Part shown: positions 53,545-61,747 of the stretch, one piece after another
Numbering within the stretch: position 1 is the stretch's first letter
Layout of the letters: every line of letters begins with the position of its first letter
Source: Paraburkholderia metrosideri
Lineage (GTDB): Bacteria > Pseudomonadota > Gammaproteobacteria > Burkholderiales > Burkholderiaceae
Length of the DNA: 64,000 nucleotides
Assembly (NCBI RefSeq): GCF_904848625.1
Contig: NZ_CAJHCP010000002.1
Coordinates: 372,001-436,000, forward strand
Direction: 5' to 3'
Program-made: the position numbers and the translations under genes
Notes under the pieces: model-generated
Told to the model about the DNA's origin: nothing
Seen by the model: only the letters and a program-made list of their open reading frames with translations
Databases searched by the model: none

Positions 53545-54060
53545 TTGCAGACATGCTCCGCAGACAACCAATTTTTCTATTTCGCCTATGGCTCCAACAT
53601 GTCGACCCGACGCATCGTCGCTAGGCTGCCTTCCGCGAAAACCATTGCTACCGGCTTTATGATTGGCTACAAGCTCGTGTTCGACAAGGTTAGCAAAGAC
53701 GGCTCTGGCAAGTGCGACTGTGAGCACACGGGAAGCGTTGGCGACCGGGTCTACGGCGTCATTTTCGTAGTGTTGTGCAGTGAACGGGCTGCGTTCGATA
53801 GATTCGAAGGAGTAGGAACCGGCTACAAGCCTTCGGCTGTACGAGTCGATACGGATGCCGGCGAAATGAGCGCGCTGACGTACGTCGCTACGAACAGGCA
53901 GTCCGGCCTGCCGCCATACGCTTGGTACAAGCAGCACGTGTTGGTCGGCGCACACGAAGCGAACTTGCCCGAAGACTACGTGCGAAAAATCGAAGCTGCC
54001 ATCGCCATCAACGACCCCGACTTGACTCGAACCGGGAAAGACAATAGCGCATCACGTTAG
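53545..54060 (+). CDS. Gamma-glutamylcyclotransferase (GGCT/AIG2-like)
   Basis: Enzyme of about 171 residues of the GGCT fold. The substrate loop is FYFAYGSNMSTRRI and the catalytic Glu lies in FDRFEGVGTGYKP, as in GGCT. It would convert gamma-glutamyl amino acids to 5-oxoproline. The start is uncertain: TTG 53545 is used because the YGSN loop must be preceded by a beta strand. It is not homologous at motif level to the ChaC-type enzyme at 46788. Confidence 0.8.
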   Translation: MQTCSADNQFFYFAYGSNMSTRRIVARLPSAKTIATGFMIGYKLVFDKVSKDGSGKCDCEHTGSVGDRVYGVIFVVLCSERAAFDRFEGVGTGYKPSAVRVDTDAGEMSALTYVATNRQSGLPPYAWYKQHVLVGAHEANLPEDYVRKIEAAIAINDPDLTRTGKDNSASR

Positions 54061-54242
54061 ATGCGACGTGAAGCATCAGCCGCTATCCCTTCCGGCTACC
54101 GGACGTCGCATGTGGCAGTCGGACTTCAGGGCAACATTGTTTGCGAAAAAATCTCCGGGACACCCTATTTGCGACAGACCAGAAATCGTTTGCGAACTAC
54201 CAGCTTTTTTCACCCACTGTTGACCACCCCAGACCCGGTGGT

Positions 54243-54255
54243 AACATTTGTTGTC
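54243..54255. promoter_or_regulatory. 13-nt site shared with 55219-55231, upstream of the RpiR gene
   Basis: AACATTTGTTGTC, the exact inverse of GACAACAAATGTT at 55219. It lies 32 nt before the RpiR start. Autoregulation is likely. Confidence 0.65.
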
Positions 54256-54286
54256 ATCATTATCGCCGGCTCGGCCGGACTATCGC

Positions 54287-55141
54287 ATGCCAGACAGTTT
54301 TGACCAGCTTGCCGCCCTGATCCGGGCGCGCTTTTCCGAACTGAGTCCGCAGTTCCAGATGGGAGCCGGTTTTCTGCTCGATCATCCCGACGAGGTCGCG
54401 GTCTCGTCCATGCGCAAGGTGGCCGAGCGCGCGCAGGTGCAACCGGCTTCGCTCGTGCGCCTGTCGCAGCAACTGGGTTTTCCCGGCTGGAACGAATTGC
54501 GCAATCTGTTCGTCGCGCGGGTGCGTACGCGCCCCGAACCGCTGACCAGTCGAGCCCGTTCACTCGTTAAATCGAAAGATGCGCTGGCGAACGACCTGCT
54601 CGTCGCGCAACAACATAATCTCGATGTGACTGCCGCGCACAACGGTCGTGTGATCGTGGAAGCGGCGCGTCTGTTGCGGCGCGCTCCTCATGTGCACGTG
54701 GCCGGCTTCCGGTCGTGTTACGCGGTGGCGTTTGGCCTGGTATACGGTTACCGGCTGTTTCGTTCGTCCGTGTCGCTGTTGAACGGCGAGGCCGGCACGC
54801 TTGAAATGCAACTGCGCACAGTCGAGCGAGATAGCGCAACAATTGTTGTCAGTTTCGCACCGTATTCGGTCGAGGCGGCGCGTGTCGCCGAAGCGGCGCT
54901 GGAAAAAGGCAGCAAGCTGATTGCGATCACCGACAGCGCGGTTTCCCCGATCGCGCTGAACGCCGACAAGGTGCTGATTTTTTCGCACGAGAGCCCGTCG
55001 TTTTTTCCGTCGCTGGTGGCGGCGACCGCGATTGCCGAATCGCTGGTCGCGCATCTGCTTGCGCTCGAAGGCGCAGGCGCGGTCGAGCAACTGGCTATCG
55101 CCGAACAGTCGTTGCATGCAAAGGGCGCATACGTGCCTTGA
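54287..55141 (+). CDS. MurR/RpiR family transcriptional regulator
   Basis: Regulator of 284 residues. The N-terminal HTH_6 domain includes VSSMRKVAERAQVQPASLVR, and a C-terminal SIS sugar-isomerase-like domain lies at ~130-265 (VHVAGFRSCYAVAFGLVYGY, SFAPYSVEAARVAEAALEKG, ITDSAVSPIALNADKVL). The SIS domain usually binds a phosphosugar, but in this gene setting the ligand may be another metabolite. It is followed by the C45 hydrolase and aminotransferase genes and shares an operator-like 13-mer with them. Confidence 0.93.
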   Translation: MPDSFDQLAALIRARFSELSPQFQMGAGFLLDHPDEVAVSSMRKVAERAQVQPASLVRLSQQLGFPGWNELRNLFVARVRTRPEPLTSRARSLVKSKDALANDLLVAQQHNLDVTAAHNGRVIVEAARLLRRAPHVHVAGFRSCYAVAFGLVYGYRLFRSSVSLLNGEAGTLEMQLRTVERDSATIVVSFAPYSVEAARVAEAALEKGSKLIAITDSAVSPIALNADKVLIFSHESPSFFPSLVAATAIAESLVAHLLALEGAGAVEQLAIAEQSLHAKGAYVP

Positions 55142-55164
55142 GTCTTTCCCTATGACAAGAGTGA

Positions 55165-55190
55165 ACGGCGCTGCTGTCAGGCAGCGCCGT
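55165..55190 (+). terminator. Hairpin after the RpiR gene
   Basis: ACGGCGCTGC (55165-55174) and GCAGCGCCGT (55181-55190) with a 6-nt loop. There is no T-tract, so termination may be partial; it separates the regulator from the catabolic genes. Confidence 0.5.
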
Positions 55191-55218
55191 CATCATCTGG
55201 ATCTTTGCTGTCCGGTTT

Positions 55219-55233
55219 GACAACAAATGTTGT
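55219..55233. promoter_or_regulatory. RpiR operator candidate before the C45 hydrolase gene
   Basis: ACAACA and TGTTGT form a perfect 6-bp inverted repeat around AA (55220-55233); GACAACAAATGTT matches the site at 54243 in the opposite direction. It lies 44-58 nt upstream of the start at 55277. Confidence 0.7.
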
Positions 55234-55276
55234 TTTGACATATAAATATGTATCGATTGTTGATTGGATGCGATTC

Positions 55277-56416
55277 ATGACGTCGAAGCATGCATTGAAG
55301 CTTTTTCAGGTGGGCGGGGAGCCATATGAGATCGGCTACCGGCTCGGCGAAATCGCGCGGCCGGTATTTGCCGATTACATGGAGCAAAGCGGCGCATGGC
55401 GCGCAGTGCGGCGCTGGCGCGGCGATCCGTTCGTGCAGAAGCTGCGCGACGCGGCTCAGGCGCACTTTCCCGCGCTGCTGACCGAACTCGACGGGCTGGC
55501 GGCAGGGCTCGAGTGGTCGGCGGAGGATGTGTTTTTGTGGAACTGCCGGGGCGAGTTGATCCACAACGCGCCAGACGGCTGCACGACACTGGCGGCAAGC
55601 GAAGCCGCAACGGAATCCGCAGCGGGCTTTATCGCGCACAACGAAGACGGCGATCCCTTTCTGCGCGAGCGCTGCGCAATGGTCGAGGTCCAGCCGGCCG
55701 GCAAGCCCGGCTTCGTGAGTTTCTATTACCCCGGTTCGTTGCCGGGTCATACCTTCGCGGCGAATCGCGCGGGGATCGCACAGGCGATCAACAACCTGCG
55801 TATCCGCACGCCGCGAGTCGGCGTGCCCCGAATGATCGCCGCGCGCGCCGTGCTCGACGCAGCATCGCTCGACGAAGCGCTGCAAATCCTGCGCACTGTG
55901 CCGTCGGCGAGTGGTTTTCATCACACGTTGGGTTGCGCGGGCGACGCGCGTTTATTCAGCGTCGAAGCCAGCGCGCAGCGATGTTCGGTGCAAAGCGTAG
56001 CGCGGCTTTCCGGCCACGCGAATCACATGATCCATGCTGGCTGCGAAGCGGAAGCGCAAATCATCACGGATTCATCGCGTGACCGGCAACAGCGCGTCGA
56101 CGCGCTGTTGCGTACCCACGCCACGCCGTTGAAAGCCACCGCGTTGCTCGACGTGCTGCATGATCGCGCGCCCTCGGGCTTGCCGGTCTATCGCGACGAC
56201 CCGCTCGATCCCGACGACGAAAACACGCTGGCCACCGCGCTCTTCGAGATCGGCAGCGCGGGGGTAGCGATGAAAGTTTACCGGCAACAGCAATGCGCGT
56301 TCGATACCTTCATTGCCCGCCCGGTGTCTGGCTCTGACGACTCTGACGACTCTGACGACTCTGACGGCTCTGACGGCTCTGACGGTTCCGACGGCTCTGA
56401 CCTGACCAGCGCCTGA
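55277..56416 (+). CDS. C45-family Ntn hydrolase (acyl-CoA:6-APA acyltransferase-like)
   Basis: Protein of 379 residues related to penicillin acyltransferase. The family is made as a proenzyme and cuts itself before a Cys that becomes the N-terminal nucleophile; here the site is PDGCTTLAA with Gly101-Cys102, close to Gly102-Cys103 of the fungal enzyme. FIAHNEDGDP is another family block. It probably hydrolyses an amide such as an N-acyl or beta-alanyl compound. The C-terminus ends in Ser-Asp-Asp/Ser-Asp-Gly repeats from 9-bp units. An ATG at 55268 is an alternative start. Confidence 0.85.
   Translation: MTSKHALKLFQVGGEPYEIGYRLGEIARPVFADYMEQSGAWRAVRRWRGDPFVQKLRDAAQAHFPALLTELDGLAAGLEWSAEDVFLWNCRGELIHNAPDGCTTLAASEAATESAAGFIAHNEDGDPFLRERCAMVEVQPAGKPGFVSFYYPGSLPGHTFAANRAGIAQAINNLRIRTPRVGVPRMIAARAVLDAASLDEALQILRTVPSASGFHHTLGCAGDARLFSVEASAQRCSVQSVARLSGHANHMIHAGCEAEAQIITDSSRDRQQRVDALLRTHATPLKATALLDVLHDRAPSGLPVYRDDPLDPDDENTLATALFEIGSAGVAMKVYRQQQCAFDTFIARPVSGSDDSDDSDDSDGSDGSDGSDGSDLTSA
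56333..56404 (+). repeat. 9-bp tandem repeat encoding an acidic tail
   Basis: Three copies of TCTGACGAC are followed by four of TCTGACGGC or close variants, and a partial copy. They encode (Ser-Asp-Asp)3 (Ser-Asp-Gly)4 at the end of the C45 hydrolase. The unit keeps the frame if copies are gained or lost. Confidence 0.9.
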
Positions 56417-56449
56417 TCACACCGGCGCAACCACAAGGAATTGCACACC

Positions 56450-57778
56450 ATGTCCACCGTTTTTCATCGTTCGCCGAAGCAGAAACTGCCGGTCGCCGTG
56501 GCGGGCGACGGCATCGAAATCATCGATTCCACCGGCAAGCGTTACCTCGACGCATCCGGCGGCGCGGCCGTCTCCTGTCTCGGTCACAGCAACCAGCGCG
56601 TGATCGACGCGATCAAACGCCAGGCTCAACAGCTGCCTTACGCGCATACGTCGTTTTTCACCACGGAACCCGCTGAGGAACTCGCTGACCATCTGATATC
56701 GAGGGCGCCGAAGGGGCTTGAACACGTGTACTTCGTGTCGGGCGGCTCGGAGGCAATCGAGGCCGCGTTGAAACTCGCCCGTCAGTATTTCGTCGAGACC
56801 GGCGAAACGCAGCGTCGGCACTTTATCGCGCGTCGTCAGAGCTATCACGGCAACACGCTGGGGGCGCTGGCGATTGGCGGCAACGCATGGCGTCGCGAGC
56901 CGTTCCTGCCGATCCTGATCGAAGCGCATCACGTGAGCCCGTGTTATGCGTACCGTGAACAACACGCCGACGAAACCGAAGAGGCGTTCGCGCAGCGCCT
57001 TGCCGATGAACTCGAGCAGAAGATTCTCGAACTCGGCGCGGACACCGTGGCGGCGTTTGTCGCGGAAACGGTGGTGGGCGCGACAGCCGGTGCAGTACCG
57101 CCGGTGCGCGAGTATTTCCGCAAGATCCGCGCGGTGTGCGACCGCTATGGCGTGCTGCTGATTCTCGACGAAATCATGTCGGGCATGGGCCGCACCGGCT
57201 ACCTGTTCGCGTGCCAAGAAGACGGTGTATCGGCGGATATCCTGACCATCGCGAAGGGGCTCGGCGCGGGTTATCAGCCGATTGGCGCGACGCTGGTGAG
57301 TGACCGGATCTATCAGGCGATCGTCGGCGGATCGGGCTTTTTTCAGCATGGCCACACGTACATTGGCCACGCGACTGCCTGCGCGGCGGCGCTTGAAGTG
57401 CAGCGCGTGATCGATGAAGACAAGTTGCTGCCGAACGTGCAGGCGCGCGGCGAACAGTTGCGCGGCCGGTTGCGCGAGCACTATGCGCGGCATCCGCATA
57501 TCGGCGATGTACGCGGGCGCGGGTTGTTCGTCGGCGTGGAACTGGTCAAGGACCGTGCTAGCAAAACCCCGTTCGACGCGAGTCTGAAACTCCATGCGGC
57601 AATTCGCCGTGAGGCGTTCGCACGTGGGTTGATGGTGTATCCGATGGGCGGAACCGTAGACGGCAAGGTTGGCGATCATGTGCTGCTGGCACCGCCGTTC
57701 ATCTGCACCGCGCGCGATATCGACGAGATTGTCAGCCGGCTGGCAGATGCAATAAGCGGCGCGCTGGCCGCGGTTTAA
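56450..57778 (+). CDS. Class III PLP-dependent aminotransferase (omega-transaminase-like)
   Basis: Aminotransferase of 442 residues. PLP-site elements are visible: VSGGSEAIEAALKLARQYF, the Asp in LILDEIMSGMGRTG, and the Schiff-base Lys in TIAKGLGAGYQPIGA. Members move the amino group from beta-alanine, GABA, diamines or similar omega-amines to pyruvate or 2-oxoglutarate. It follows the C45 hydrolase by 33 nt, so it may process the amine released there (inference). AAGGAA lies 9 nt before the ATG. Confidence 0.93.
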   Translation: MSTVFHRSPKQKLPVAVAGDGIEIIDSTGKRYLDASGGAAVSCLGHSNQRVIDAIKRQAQQLPYAHTSFFTTEPAEELADHLISRAPKGLEHVYFVSGGSEAIEAALKLARQYFVETGETQRRHFIARRQSYHGNTLGALAIGGNAWRREPFLPILIEAHHVSPCYAYREQHADETEEAFAQRLADELEQKILELGADTVAAFVAETVVGATAGAVPPVREYFRKIRAVCDRYGVLLILDEIMSGMGRTGYLFACQEDGVSADILTIAKGLGAGYQPIGATLVSDRIYQAIVGGSGFFQHGHTYIGHATACAAALEVQRVIDEDKLLPNVQARGEQLRGRLREHYARHPHIGDVRGRGLFVGVELVKDRASKTPFDASLKLHAAIRREAFARGLMVYPMGGTVDGKVGDHVLLAPPFICTARDIDEIVSRLADAISGALAAV

Positions 57779-57828
57779 GCAACTCGATCTATTCCGTCAC
57801 TTCGTTTCTCACGAGCCCGAGCACGATC

Positions 57829-58383
57829 ATGACCGAACGTTTGCCTCACTTCGACCCGACCACCGCCACGCCCGAACAGAAGGCCGTGCTGGATGAAATT
57901 CTGTCCGGCCCACGCGGCAATCTGAACGGGCCGTTTCTCGGCTGGATTCATAGTCCGGAACTCGCGCAGCAGGCGCAGCGTCTTGGCGCATTTTGCCGTT
58001 ATCGGACGGGGCTGCCGTTGCGCCTGTCTGAACTGGCGATTCTGGTCACGGCGGCACGCTGGCAGGCCCAGGCGGAGTGGTACATCCACTATCCGATTGC
58101 GCTCGATGCCGGCGTCACTGAGGCGGATGCCGAAGCGATCCGTCTGGGGCGTCGCCCCGTGTTCGCGGCAGCCGACGACGCGCTGATCTACGACTTTGCG
58201 AGCGAACTCTATGACACGAGGCGCGTGTCGGACGCAACGTATGCGAAAGCGGTCGAGCGTTTTGGGCATCAGGTGGTGATCAATCTGGTGGGCCTGCTCG
58301 GCTACTACGCGCTGGTGGCGATGACGTTGAATGTGTTCGATATGCGGGCAGTGGGGCAGGTGAGTCTGCCGTTTGCTGAATGA
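57829..58383 (+). CDS. Carboxymuconolactone decarboxylase-like (AhpD-type) protein
   Basis: Protein of 184 residues with the all-helical CMD fold: RLSELAILVTAARWQAQAEW and YIHYPIALDAG match the central helices. The CxxC of AhpD peroxidases is absent, so a peroxiredoxin role is unlikely and a decarboxylase or isomerase-like role is more plausible. It ends the RpiR-C45-aminotransferase group, 50 nt after the aminotransferase. Confidence 0.85.
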   Translation: MTERLPHFDPTTATPEQKAVLDEILSGPRGNLNGPFLGWIHSPELAQQAQRLGAFCRYRTGLPLRLSELAILVTAARWQAQAEWYIHYPIALDAGVTEADAEAIRLGRRPVFAAADDALIYDFASELYDTRRVSDATYAKAVERFGHQVVINLVGLLGYYALVAMTLNVFDMRAVGQVSLPFAE

Positions 58384-58506
58384 CGGGCAGCGCGGACGCT
58401 TTATCGCGTGCTGCTTCTGAATCGCGTCTTTTTTACAGCGACGCTGTCGCATTTTCTCGCCAAGTCGGGCCGAGCCAGGCCACTCGGCTTTACGCGAATA
58501 CGCAAT

Positions 58507-58544
58507 AAAAACGCCCCGGTTGCAAATTCCACAACCAGGGCGTT
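58507..58544 (-). terminator. Intrinsic terminator of the DUF4148 gene
   Basis: AACGCCCCGGTTG (58510-58522) pairs with CAACCAGGGCGTT (58532-58544) with one mismatch; on the minus strand a TTTT run follows. Confidence 0.8.
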
Positions 58545-58662
58545 GCAAGGCGTTGCGTTGACATCCCCCGCTTTCACTTGCCTCAACCGATTCCACTGTG
58601 ACCTGGCGGGCGGGCTAACGCATCACCACTGCGTGGCCGCTTGGTGGCCGCTTAGTGGCGGC

Positions 58663-58971
58663 TTAGTGACCGCGATAAATCGACAGATCACGTTGCTGCA
58701 CGGCGGCCGGCGCGCCAGCGTCCGACGAACCTGCGCTCACCCCACCCACGTCTTCCGAACCCTGTACCGACGCGACCACGGCTGTGCCACGTTGCGGCAC
58801 CGTCTTCGGGTATTCCGTATCGTTCTGATACAGGAGGCCCGCTTTTTGCGCGGTGACAATTTCGGCGCGCACTTGTGCGCGGGTGAGCGGCACGTTGGCC
58901 TGCTGGGCGAACGAGATCGCCGGAACGATCAAAGCGGATGCGACGACAACGGCAGAAATAAGCGATTTCAT
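58663..58971 (-). CDS. DUF4148 small exported protein
   Basis: Exported protein of 102 residues. The signal peptide MKSLISAVVVASALIVPAIS is cleaved near SFA-QQ, followed by the family block PLTRAQVRAEIVTAQKAGLL and a low-complexity Gly/Ser/Ala end. The family is widespread in Burkholderia and has no known function. The AT-rich stretch upstream (58972-59110) probably contains its promoter. The remaining gap to 59324 shows no gene I can support. Confidence 0.88.
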   Translation of the reverse strand: MKSLISAVVVASALIVPAISFAQQANVPLTRAQVRAEIVTAQKAGLLYQNDTEYPKTVPQRGTAVVASVQGSEDVGGVSAGSSDAGAPAAVQQRDLSIYRGH

Positions 58972-59324
58972 GATGACCTACACATTTCAATTGTTAATAA
59001 GATCGGTGTGAATCACGTCTCCCGATCGGTTGAAAAGAGTCTATTTCTTGTAAGGTAAGTAATAAAGCAACTTTCATCGGAATAATTGTTGCAACTTTTG
59101 AATTAATTGATGGGAGCGACTTTGATGCCGGGCGTTTGGCGTATCGTCACGACGCCGGCACAGGGAAGCGCTTATGATGAAGTTCGGTCCACGCCCGCAC
59201 CTGCTGCACTGCGCTGGAACTTCCGACCGATGCCTGAACCGCAAAACCTCCGGGGCGTGGCTGTTGCGGCGGCATCAGATTCAGTCGTGGCGCATGTGAA
59301 GCAGGGCATCAACAGGAGAAAGCG

Positions 59325-59750
59325 ATGAAGCGCAAGGCATCAGCAGTCTGGCAAGGCGGCCTGCAAGACGGCAAGGGCTCGATTTCCACCGACAGCGGCG
59401 TCCTCAAGGAGACCCAGTACTCGTTTTCGACCCGCTTTGCGGACGGCATCGGCACCAATCCGGAAGAGCTGATTGCGGCTGCGCATGCGGGCTGTTTCTC
59501 GATGGCGTTGTCGGCGGAACTGGGCAAGGCCGGCATCACGCCTGAGCGTATCGGCACCACCGCAACCGTGACGCTCGACAAGGACGGCGGCGGTTTTTCG
59601 ATTACCGCCGTGCATCTCGACGTAGCAGTGAAGATTCCGGGCGGCGACAAGGCCGCTTTCGACAAGGCGACGGCGGACGCGAAAGCAGGTTGCCCGGTGT
59701 CGAAGGTGCTGAACGCGACGATTACGCTGGATGCGAAACTCGAAACGTAA
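59325..59750 (+). CDS. OsmC-family peroxiredoxin
   Basis: Thiol peroxidase of 141 residues of the OsmC group, reducing organic hydroperoxides. The two reactive Cys are Cys57 in AAAHAGCFSMAL and Cys123 in AGCPVSKVL, and the N-terminal VWQGGLQDGKGSIST is typical. AGGAG lies 7 nt before the ATG, and a strong terminator follows, so it is a single-gene unit. Confidence 0.95.
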   Translation: MKRKASAVWQGGLQDGKGSISTDSGVLKETQYSFSTRFADGIGTNPEELIAAAHAGCFSMALSAELGKAGITPERIGTTATVTLDKDGGGFSITAVHLDVAVKIPGGDKAAFDKATADAKAGCPVSKVLNATITLDAKLET

Positions 59751-59786
59751 CGCGCGCTCACCCAGATTGACGAACGGTCGATGAAG

Positions 59787-59822
59787 CTGGCGACGGAATT
59801 CATTCCGTCGCCAGTTTTTTTA
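59787..59822 (+). terminator. Intrinsic terminator of the OsmC gene
   Basis: CTGGCGACGGAAT (59787-59799) pairs perfectly with ATTCCGTCGCCAG (59802-59814), followed by seven T. Confidence 0.92.
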
Positions 59823-59895
59823 GCAGTAGCGGTAGCGGTCGAGTTCGTCTTCGAGCGGCGTCGGCCAGTAGTCAAGCGCCGGTGGCGAAGCGCTG

Positions 59896-60669
59896 TCAGA
59901 TATCGATGATCGGCCGAAGCAAAGCCTGCCCTTCATACAGATATCGCAGATACCGCTCGCGAATATCCGCCTGCGTCATCGACGACACCTGCATCGTGAT
60001 GGTCAGGCTTGCCCGCATTTCGCCGAGCCGGTTGGTCAGCGGCACGCCGAGAATTCGCATGCCGACCTCGTATTCCTGGTCCAGCTCCGCATAGCCCTGT
60101 GCGCGGACCTGGGCGATCACCGCCTTGATGTCGTCGATCGACGTGCGGGTGAAGGGTGTCAGCGCTTGCAGATCGACTCGCGTCAGATACGCATTGAGTT
60201 CGTCGTCCGGCATCGACGCCAGCCACAGCCGGCCGCTGCCGGTGCAGTACATGGGCAGCCGGAACCCCTGACGGATCGACAACGACGATACGTTTGCCAC
60301 CCGGCTACGGACGATATGCACGACTTCGTCACCGTCGCGCACGGCGACCGACACGTGTTCGCGTGTTTCGGTCGCCACCTTCTCCACGATCGGCCGCAGC
60401 ATTCTTGGCAACCGGGCCGAATCGACATACGCCTGTCCGAGGCGCAACGTCTTCGCCGTCAGCCAGTAGTGCCGGCCATCGGTTTGCGCGTAACCGTCGT
60501 GGACCAGCGTCAAAAGAAAGCGCCGGGCGGCGCTCTTCGTCAAGCCTGCCAGTTGCGCTGCGTCGGGCACGCTCAGGCGGGGTGTTTCGTCGGTGAAGAG
60601 CTGGATCAGCGCCAACCCTTTCTGCAGCCCGACGATCAGATCGCGTTCGTGGATCAGCGGCGTTTTCAT
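59896..60669 (-). CDS. IclR family regulator (PcaR/PobR-like)
   Basis: Regulator of 257 residues. The N-terminal winged HTH includes LSVPDAAQLAGLTKSAARRF, and the effector domain contains MYCTGSGRLWLA and YEVGMRILGVPL as in the PcaR/PcaU/PobR branch that controls aromatic and hydroaromatic catabolism. It is divergent from a shikimate-dehydrogenase-like gene, with a perfect palindrome in between. Confidence 0.93.
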   Translation of the reverse strand: MKTPLIHERDLIVGLQKGLALIQLFTDETPRLSVPDAAQLAGLTKSAARRFLLTLVHDGYAQTDGRHYWLTAKTLRLGQAYVDSARLPRMLRPIVEKVATETREHVSVAVRDGDEVVHIVRSRVANVSSLSIRQGFRLPMYCTGSGRLWLASMPDDELNAYLTRVDLQALTPFTRTSIDDIKAVIAQVRAQGYAELDQEYEVGMRILGVPLTNRLGEMRASLTITMQVSSMTQADIRERYLRYLYEGQALLRPIIDI

Positions 60670-60696
60670 CGCTCGTGACTCTTAAAGCATAGAAAT

Positions 60697-60713
60697 GATG
60701 CGATTATCGCATC
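60697..60713. promoter_or_regulatory. 17-bp perfect palindrome, IclR operator candidate
   Basis: GATGCGAT and ATCGCATC around a central T, 28 nt from the IclR start and about 100 nt before the shikimate-dehydrogenase-like gene. A half-site CGCATCAT follows at 60774-60781. Confidence 0.72.
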
Positions 60714-60814
60714 GTACAACCGTTTATCGGGCCATTTTCCTGTTTGAGGCGTTGTTCTTGGGCGATCGTGGTCGCATCATCAGTGCTTACTTACAACGAC
60801 ATCCGGTGCAATTC

Positions 60815-61624
60815 ATGATCAGCGGCTCGACCGAACTATTGGCTATCGTGGGATCTCCGATCGCACAGGTGAAATCGCCGCACAACTTCAACGCGTGGTT
60901 CGAACGGCACGGCAAGGACGCGTCGATGATCCCCGTCGACCTTGATGCGCGGTCGGTCGGTCCGTTCATCGAGGCGATGCGCGCATGGCGCAACCTGCGC
61001 GGCTGCGTCGTCACCGTGCCGTACAAGCAGGACATGGCCGCTCGAGTCGATGTGCTCAGCGACCGGGCGCGGGCGCTCGGCTGCGTGAACGTGATTCGCC
61101 GCGAAGTGGACGGCACCCTGATTGGCGATATGGTCGACGGCGATGGCTTTATCAACGCTGCACGCGCCCACGGCTTCGACCCGGCAGGCGCGCGTGCGCT
61201 CGTGATCGGCGCTGGTGGCGTGGGCAGCGCGATTGCGTGGTCCCTTTGTGAGCATGGCGCAAAGTCGATCACGTTGACGGATCTGGACACCTCGCGAACA
61301 CGGCGGTTACGCACGTTGCTCGGGGCGCATTTTCCGGCCGTCGATACCGGCACGGATTTCGAGTCGCTGGCGTCGTTCGATCTGGTCGTCAACGCGTCGC
61401 CGGTCGGCATGGCCGGCAACGAAACCTTGCCGCTGCCGCGCGACCTGATGGCGACGCTGCGCGCGGACATCCTTGTCGCGGACGTCGTCACGTCGCCTGA
61501 CGTCACGCGTTTTCTCGACGTTGCGCGTGATGCAGGCTGCCGGATTCAGACCGGTGCCGAAATGGCGTTGGCGCAGTTCGGCAATCTCGGTGCGTTCATG
61601 AAGATGACGCCACTGGACGCCTGA
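60815..61624 (+). CDS. Shikimate/quinate dehydrogenase-like protein
   Basis: NAD(P)-dependent dehydrogenase of 269 residues. The substrate domain has VGSPIAQVKSPHNFN and the catalytic Lys71 in VTVPYKQDM; the Rossmann motif is VIGAGGVGSAIA. The usual N-T-D-G block reads GDMVDGDGF, seen in AroE-like enzymes other than the biosynthetic one. With an IclR regulator and an MHS transporter beside it, a catabolic role on shikimate, quinate or a related acid is likely (inference). The ATG at 60815 gives the family's N-terminus. Confidence 0.9.
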   Translation: MISGSTELLAIVGSPIAQVKSPHNFNAWFERHGKDASMIPVDLDARSVGPFIEAMRAWRNLRGCVVTVPYKQDMAARVDVLSDRARALGCVNVIRREVDGTLIGDMVDGDGFINAARAHGFDPAGARALVIGAGGVGSAIAWSLCEHGAKSITLTDLDTSRTRRLRTLLGAHFPAVDTGTDFESLASFDLVVNASPVGMAGNETLPLPRDLMATLRADILVADVVTSPDVTRFLDVARDAGCRIQTGAEMALAQFGNLGAFMKMTPLDA

Positions 61625-61747
61625 GCGTCGGCGCCGCGTCGCATTGCCTCGTGCACATGCTCGCGGGATATCAGAAAGAGGTGGCATGTCGCTGCACATC
61701 GGCGACAACCATCGCAGTACGACAAAACCAATCAGGAGACACAAATA

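Noticed and set aside
54061..54303. 80-codon open frame before the RpiR gene
   Set aside because: No ribosome site or family; it overlaps the operator and promoter region of the RpiR gene.
56417..57679. 420-codon open frame antisense to the aminotransferase
   Set aside because: Low-complexity Arg/His/Ala composition and no recognisable domain; the forward gene is certain.
59107..59328. 73-codon open frame before the OsmC gene
   Set aside because: No ribosome site, ends inside the OsmC start, and composition gives no support for a protein.
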